Source: Cyrtodaria siliqua
Lineage: Eukaryota; Mollusca; Bivalvia; Adapedonta; Hiatellidae
Reading direction: 5' to 3'
Assembly: GCA_037043455.1 (NCBI GenBank)
Contig: JAWPHD010006757.1
Coordinates: 62,001-126,000, forward strand
DNA length: 64,000 bases
Made by a program: the position numbers and the translations under genes. Below the pieces are notes generated by a model that was given only the letters and a program-made list of their open reading frames with translations, was not told the DNA's origin and ran no database searches. Shown piece by piece: positions 57,756-64,000 of the stretch (its first letter is position 1; each line of letters begins with the position of its first letter).

Positions 57756-58561
57756 GAACTCTTTTCCTAAGCCGTTACAGTTACAGCAGAGCCTGAAGTG
57801 TACTTACGCTTTCCTAAGCCGTCACAGTTAGAGCAGAGCTTGAAGTGTACTTACGCTTTCCTAAGCCATCACAGTTACAGCAGAGCCTGAAGTGTACTTA
57901 CGCTTTCCTAAGCCGTCACAGTTAGAGCAGAGCTTGAAGTGTACTTACGCTTTCCTAAGCCGTCACAGTTACAGCAGAGCTGGAAGTGTACTTACGCTTT
58001 CCTAAGCCGACACAGTTATAGCAGAGCTTGAAGAGTACTTACGCTTTCCTAAGTCATTACAGTTACAGCAGAGCTTGAAGTGTACTTATGCTTTCCTAAG
58101 TCATCACAGTTACAGAAGAGCTTGAAGTGTACTTACGTTTTCCTAAGCCGTAACAGTTACAGCAGAGCTTGAAGTGTACTTATGCTTGCCAAAGTCATCA
58201 CAGTTACAGAAGAGCTTGAAGTGTACTTATGCTTTCCTAAGTCATCACAGTTACAGAAGAGCTTGAAGTGTACTTACGTTTTCCTAAGCCGTAACAGTTA
58301 CAGCAGAGCTTGAAGGGTACTTATGCTTTCCGAATAAGCCGTCACAGTTACAACAAAGTTTGAAGTGTATTTACGCTTTCCTAAGCCATCACAGTTACAG
58401 CAGAGCTTGAAGTGTATTTAAGATTTCCTAAACTGTCACAGTAACAGCAGAGCTTGAAGTGTACTCAGCTTTCCTAAGCCGTCACAGTTACAGCAGAGCT
58501 TGAAGAGTACTTATGCTTTCCTAAGCGATCACAGTTACAGCAGAGCTTGAAGAGTACTTAC
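57756..58561 (-). repeat. 47-bp array carrying copies of the exon's 5' splice site
   Basis: About 17 units of 47 bp. On the minus strand each unit reads GTAAGTAC, then TTCAAGCTCTGCTGTAACTG and GGCTTAGGAAAGC. The first unit is the real exon end plus donor (AAAAGC|GTAAGTAC, junction at 58562/58561), so the array arose by amplifying the exon/intron boundary. By eye the six most distal units (57799-58034) and those near 58128 and 58269 keep GTAAGT; others read ATAAGT, GTAAAT or lack it. Confidence 0.93.
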
Positions 58562-58672
58562 GCTTTTCTGGCTGCGGTCTGAACAGGCACAGAATCCTCT
58601 TGTTGAGTTCCACGGCTCGTCCAATCTCATAGCCGACACCCATCGATACTTGTGTGACTTCTGCAACTATCA
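58562..58672 (-). CDS. DNPH1: DNPH1-like, internal exon with catalytic Glu
   Basis: 111-nt exon between a TTTTGTTGCAG acceptor and GTAAGT donor, phase 1 at both ends. The peptide is IVAEVTQVSMGVGYEIGRAV followed by ELNKRILCLFRPQPEK. This is the most conserved block of DNPH1 (Rcl), an enzyme of the nucleoside 2-deoxyribosyltransferase superfamily that cleaves the N-glycosidic bond of 2'-deoxynucleoside 5'-monophosphates. The Glu in GVGYEIG is the family's catalytic glutamate. VAEVTQ and ILCLFRP are diagnostic. The matching upstream and downstream exons have compatible phase. Gene name inferred from these motifs. Confidence 0.93.
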
Positions 58673-59238
58673 CTGCAACAAAACATATATGTTATTGAGG
58701 TTAGTATTATAATATGTCAGATATTTATAATCAACTAGACTAGAAGGGTGTTCCAGGGAACACTTGTCGCCTGCCATTGAGTATTTTAACAAGGACAATC
58801 TAACTACAATGTTTAAAGACGGGTTGCAATTTTCATGAATTATTAAGCAGAATTATTTTTTTAAGTTTCATGAAAAGGGGCATAACTTTGCACAGAATAA
58901 CAGATAAGGAAGAACTGTATTAAGCTTCACGATCATAGGTCAATATTTTGTCAAGTTATGAGCTAGTTTAGGTTGCATGTTAAAGTTTTATGAAAAGGGA
59001 CATTACTCCGCGGAAATAAAATTCAGAGTTATTTGACATATCAACATTTGAATAATTGATCAGGAGGAATTGTATAAAGTTTCTTGACCATAGGTCATTA
59101 TTCCGGTTAGGTTGCATTCTGCTAGATCAGTCTATATTCCGGTAATTGATGGGTGCTTTTTTTTTTTTTTTTTTTTAAGTGCAGATAGCTGGCAGCTTAC
59201 TTTGTATTATATTTAGTTCCATAAAGTGCCTCATTATT
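58673..59238 (-). other. Intron sequence
   Basis: Contains two loosely similar GTTTCATGAAAAGGG / TTTTATGAAAAGGG blocks (near 58865 and 58985) of the type common in mollusc intergenic DNA, and an 18-base T run at 59159. Confidence 0.5.
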
Positions 59239-62200
59239 AGTCTAGTCACAACAATTGACCATCTGGAACACAGTGGTCGTCAATATGGATCTATGTATAC
59301 AGTTTATTGTACTAGTCACAATAACTGACCATCTGGAACACAGTGGTCGTCAATATGTATCTATGTATACAGTTTATTGTACTAGTCACAATAATTGACT
59401 TGGAACACAGTGGTTGTCAATATGTATCTATGTATACAGTTTATTGTACTAGTCACAATAATTGACCATCTGCAACACAGTGGTCGTCAATATGTATCTA
59501 TGTATACAGTTTATTGTACTAGTCACAATAACTGACCATCTGGAACACAGTGGTCGTCAATATGTATCTATGTATACAGTTTATTGTACTAATCACAATA
59601 ATTGACCATCTGGAACACAGTGTTGTCAATATGTATCTATGTATACAGTTTATTGTACTAGTCACAATAATTGACCATCTGCAACACAGTGGTCGTCAAT
59701 ATGTATCTATGTATACAGTTTATTGTACTAGTCACAATAACTGACCATCTGGAACACAGTGGTTGTCAATATGTATCTATGTATACAGTTTATTGTACTA
59801 GTCACAATAATTGACCATCTGCAACACAGTGGTCGTCAATATGTATCTATGTATACAGTTTATTGTACTAGTCACAATAACTGACCATCTGGAACACAGT
59901 GGTTGTCAATATGTATCTATGTATACAGTTTATTGTACTAGTCACAATAACTGACCATCTGGAACACAGTGGTTGTCAATATGTATCTATGCATACAGTT
60001 TATTGTACTAGTCACAATAACTGACCATCTGGAACACAGTGGTCGTCAATATGTATCTATGTATACAGTTTATTGTACTAATCACAATAATTGACCATCT
60101 GGAACACAGTGTTGTCAATATGTATCTATGTATACAGTTTATTGTACTAATCACAATAATTGACCATCTGGAACAGAGTGTTGTCAATATGTATCTATGT
60201 ATACAGTTTATTGTACTAGTCACAATAACTGACCATCTGGAACACAGTGGTTGTCAATATGTATCTATGTATACAGTTTATTGTACTAATCACAATAATT
60301 GACCATCTGGAACACAGTGGTTGTCAATATGTATCTATGTATACAGTTTATTGTACTAGTCACAATAATTGACCATCTGGAACACAGTGGTCGTCAATAT
60401 GTATCTATGTATACAGTTTATTGTACTAGTCACAATAATTGACCATCTGGAACACAGTGGTTGTCAATATGTATCTATGTATACAGTTTATTGTACTAGC
60501 CACAATAATTGACCATCTGGAACACAGTGGTTGTCAATATGTATCTATGTATACAGTTTATTGTACTAGTCACAATAATTGACCATCTGGAACACAGTGG
60601 TCGTCAATATGTATCTATGTATACAGTTTATTGTACTAGTCACAATAACTGACCATCTGGAACACAGTGGTTGTCAATATGTATCTATGTATACAGTTTG
60701 TTGTACTAGTCACAATAACTGACTTGGAACACAGTGGTTGTCAATATGTATCTATGTATACAGTTTATTGTACTAGTCACAATAATTGACCATCTGGAAC
60801 ACAGAGGTCGTCAATATGTATCTATGTATACAGTTTATTGTACTAGTCACAATAATTGACCATCTGGAACACAGTGGTCGTCAATATGTATCTATGTATA
60901 CAGTTTATTGTACTAGTCACAATAACTGACTTGGAACACAGTGGTCGTCAATATTTATCTATGTATACAGTTTATTGTACTAGTCAAAATAACTGACCAT
61001 CTGGACAACAGTGGTTGTCAATATGTATCTATGTATACAGTTTATTGTACTAGTCACAATAACTGACCATCTGGAACACAGTGGTTGTCAATATGTATCT
61101 ATGTATACAGTTTATTGTACTAGTCAAAATAACTGACCATCTGGACAACAGTGGTTGTCAATATTTATCTATGTATACAGTTTATTGTACTAGTCAAAAT
61201 AACTGACCATCTGGAACACAGTGGTTGTCAAAATGTATCTATGTATACAGTTTATTGTACTAGTCAAAATAACTGACCATCTGGAACACAGTGGTTGTCA
61301 AAATGTATCTATGTATACAGTTTATTGCACTAGTCACAATAATTGACCATCTGGAACACAGTGGTTGTCAATATGTATCTATGCATACAGTTTATTGTAC
61401 TAGTCACAATAACTGACCATCTGGAACACAGTGGTCGTCAATATGTATCTATGTATACAGTTTATTGTACTAATCACAATAATTGACCATCTGGAACACA
61501 GTGTTGTCAATATGTATCTATATGTATCTATGTATACAGTTTATTGTACTAGTCACAATAATTGACCATCTGGAACACAGTGGTTGTCAATATGTATCTA
61601 TGTATACAGTTTATTGTACTAGCCACAATAATTGACCATCTGGACAACAGTGGTTGTCAATATGTATCTATGTATACAGTTTGTTGTACTAGTCACAATA
61701 ATTGACTTGGAACACAGTGGTTGTCAATATGTATCTATGTATACAGTTTATTGTACTAGTCACAATAATTGACCATCTGGAACACAGTGGTTGTCAATAT
61801 GTATCTATGTATACAGTTTGTTGTACTAGTCACAATAATTGACTTGGAACACAGTGGTTGTCAATATGTATCTATGTATACAGTTTATTGGACTAGTCAC
61901 AATAACTGACCATCTGGAACACAGTGGTTGTCAATATGTATCTATGTATACAGTTTATTGTACTAGTCACAATAATTGACCATCTGGAACACAGTGGTTG
62001 TCAATATGTATCTATGTATACAGTTTATTGTACTAGTCACAATAATTGACCATCTGGAACACAGTGGTCGTCAATATGTATCTATGTATACAGTTTATTG
62101 TACTAGTCACAATAACTGACCATCTGGAACACAGTGGTCGTCAATATATATCTATGTATACAGTTTATTGTACTAGTCACAATAATTGACCATCTGGAAC

Positions 62201-62306
62201 ACAGTGGTTGTCAATATGTATCTATGTATACAGTTTATTGTACTAGTCACAATAACTGACCATCTGGAACACAGAGGTCGTCAATATGTATCTATGTATA
62301 CAGTTT
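59239..62306. repeat. 70-bp satellite array (~44 units)
   Basis: Unit: TCACAATAATTGACCATCTG, GAACACAGTGGTTGTCAATA, TATGTATCTATGTATACAGT, TTATTGTACTAG. Shortened units lacking CCATC (GACTTGGAACACAG) recur near 59397, 60720, 60928, 61703 and 61841. The array fills most of the intron between exons 62352 and 58672; its right end lies only 45 nt from the 5' splice site. Confidence 0.97.
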
Positions 62307-62351
62307 GAAGACTGGAGGGTAAAAAAATGTCTAAGAAACTTGGAGTGTTAC

Positions 62352-62417
62352 CTTCAGATTCCTTTAACCAATCAACACATATATCATGCATATCTTTATC
62401 TGTCAAGTTCTTTTCAT
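62352..62417 (-). CDS. DNPH1: DNPH1-like, upstream exon (catalytic Asp replaced)
   Basis: 66-nt exon between a TTTTTGTTTTAG acceptor (ending 62418) and a GTAACA donor (62351), phase 1 at both ends. It reads EKNLTDKDMHDICVDWLKES, and the G at its end joins TG of the next exon to make Val (ESE-V-IVAEVTQ). It aligns with the IHxxDxxWLxxAD segment of DNPH1, whose Asp lies 24 residues before the catalytic Glu. Here that position is Cys (HDIC instead of HxxD), so a residue known to be important for catalysis is missing. No upstream exon was found between 62418 and 64000, so the N-terminal exon(s) must lie to the right of the window. Confidence 0.85.
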
Positions 62418-62636
62418 CTAAAACAAAAAGAGTTTTGCTATTTAGTGGATTTTTTTAATGGAAAAAAATCACTGAAATGTACAATATCTTATCAAATATT
62501 GAATTTAGCATTTATTTTAACATACAAACTATGGAAAGTCTGTCGCCCTTATTAAACATTTTATTACCTAGAACTGGGAAAATATAGAGGTTTTGCAACT
62601 GGGAACACAAAGTTTATTCTGCCCCACTTAAATAGG

Positions 62637-62800
62637 TTCGAGCCCCGGTCTGGCTGCACATTTTTCTAACCCTGTGACATTTGGTGCCCAATGGGGGACT
62701 GTGACTGCGTAAACTCTGAGAAACATTAGAAATAATTCTCTGTACCCATGCAAATTCGAGGACGAATTTCAGTCTGTAGGGCGTGTGTGTCACGGTTAAG
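62637..62800 (+). mobile_element. SINE family C, truncated copy with full tail
   Basis: Starts inside the tRNA-like head (GGTTCGAGCCCCGGTCTGGC) and continues with ACATTTTTCTAACCCTGTGA to a tail with GAGGACGAATTTCAGTCTG. The tail motif is shared, inverted, with the family B SINE at 9225-9250. Confidence 0.75.
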
Positions 62801-62830
62801 GATATCTAAAAGGTAGATTGATGTTGCATT

Positions 62831-62945
62831 GTCCGGCCGGCTATGTCAGTCGGTAGATCATTGGAACGGTGGTCCTAAGGTCCCGGGTTCGAGCCCCGGT
62901 CTGGCTGCACATTTTTCTAACCCTGTGACATTTCTGGCCTTGTAC
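62831..62945 (+). mobile_element. SINE family C, head-containing copy
   Basis: GGCTATGTCAGTCGGTAGAT (A-box side) and CCGGGTTCGAGCCCCGG (B box), then ACATTTTTCTAACCCTGTGA, after which it stops in CCTTGTACAGAAATG. Arms do not fold as a complete tRNA. Confidence 0.75.
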
Positions 62946-63013
62946 AGAAATGTTCAATAGAAATGAAATGATATCACAAAAACTTTCTTAAATTGAAATT
63001 AAACGTATTCGGT

Positions 63014-63390
63014 CTTAGTTCATCCACATTTGAAATATTATAGAGGGTACCCGTTATACTTCGTCCACATTTGAAATATTATGGAGGGTACTCGATATAC
63101 TTCGTTCACATCTGAAATATTATGGAGGGTACCTGTTATACTTCGTCCACATTTGAAATATTATGGAGGGTACTCGATATACTTCGTCCACATTTGAAAT
63201 ATTATGGAGGGTACCGTTATACTTCGTCCACATTTTAAATATTATGGCGGGTACCCCTTATACTTTGTCCAGATTTGAAATATTATGGAGGGTACCCATT
63301 ATACTCAGTCCACATTGGAAATATTATGGAGGATACTCGATATACTTCGTCCACATTTGAAATATTATGGAGGATACCCGTTATACTCTA
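63014..63390. repeat. 41-bp minisatellite (~9 units)
   Basis: Unit: TACTTCGTCCACATTTGAAA, TATTATGGAGGGTACCCGTT. ORF of 65 codons through it is not a gene. Confidence 0.93.
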
Positions 63391-64000
63391 CCAGCATATG
63401 GCTTGTAAAAATCAACATATGATTCAAATTATTAATTAAAATGCAAAGGCAGCACTAGTTGCACTGCTTTTTTCTGTCAACACCGTGCCACAGTGGGACA
63501 TGGAGAGAACCGTCAATGCTTAATTAAATCCAGCTTCTTTGATCCCACATCCCAGCCAGCATGCTAACGTTGTACCAACGTTGGCTCGACGTCAGCTTCA
63601 ACGTTGGTCCAACATTGTATATCGATGTCGGCCCAACGTAAGTTTGTCCAACTGCCCTAACAATGCAGCGACATTGTACCAACGTTATCTTTTCCAGTCT
63701 TTAAAAGTCGAATATTTGAGCTATATACAACATTTTATATTTTAATTTAATTTCTTTCTCATGCATCGACGTGATGTTGTCCAACTACTAAGGATGGACA
63801 GTTCCATTTACTTAGAGCTGCATGGTGGAAATGTAGCAAACTTGTTCTGCTTCATAAAGAACAATTTTAATGATCGTTGAAATATCGTGATATTTGTATA
63901 AATTTATTATAACTTTAAAACTGGTTTCTTTATATTGATATATTCAGTATGTTTATATAGCTATTAGTTGAATTATTTATTTATATATAATAAAAGAGTT
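63391..64000. other. No gene seen; CCAACGTTGG palindromes
   Basis: 63565-63690 contains several CCAACGTT / AACGTTGG palindromic phrases in a loose ~20-40 bp periodicity. The rest is AT-rich. No DNPH1-like N-terminal exon is visible on the minus strand. Confidence 0.5.

Overview
This is a eukaryotic, metazoan-type nuclear window: AT-rich, intron-bearing and dominated by repeats. It holds at least ten tandem arrays, tRNA-derived SINEs, LINE fragments, pogo-type transposase remains and several small inverted-repeat elements. The repeat types and the style of the LINE C-termini recall bivalve or gastropod genomes. That placement is inference from family resemblance, not proof. I see no bacterial-type gene, operon, CRISPR array or functional rRNA/tRNA gene.

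Layout. 1-4659: a 61/43-bp satellite. 5696-6235: a last exon with 3' UTR and poly(A) signal, plus strand, not in any long ORF. 7951-9390: a 48-bp satellite broken by a tRNA-derived SINE. 9896-14004: a SINE with clear target duplications, a fold-back region and a MITE. 14820-23748: an 8.9-kb unit bounded by ~1-kb inverted repeats that contain tandem repeats, flanked by 6-bp direct repeats and carrying a nested TTAA-flanked insert. 25974-27885: a broken HIRAN-like reading frame and a broken pogo/DDE transposase. 28331-30408: an inverted-repeat element whose interior is amplified 12 times. 30775-32013: hairpins, a TCACG-rich MITE and a second pogo remnant. 32.7-38.9 kb: duplicated, decayed pieces of an unrecognised protein family. 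39.7-48.7 kb: SINEs, LINE remnants, a ~150-bp array, a hAT-type MITE and a 456-bp MITE inserted in a LINE.

The best-supported host gene is a DNPH1-like gene (2'-deoxynucleoside 5'-phosphate N-hydrolase) on the minus strand. Three exons with matching phase-1 junctions lie at 62417-62352, 58672-58562 and 49128-49023. The first exon(s) must lie beyond 64000. Its introns are filled by satellites: a 70-bp array in one, and in the other a 47-bp array plus a 44/40/31-bp array that is split by a LINE.

Two things about this gene stand out. The 47-bp array is a serial amplification of the exon end and its 5' splice site, so about 16 extra donor-site copies follow the real donor. The gene also looks impaired: the catalytic Asp position reads Cys, and one base seems to be missing in the last exon. 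It may be a decaying paralogue, or the window may carry a sequence error.
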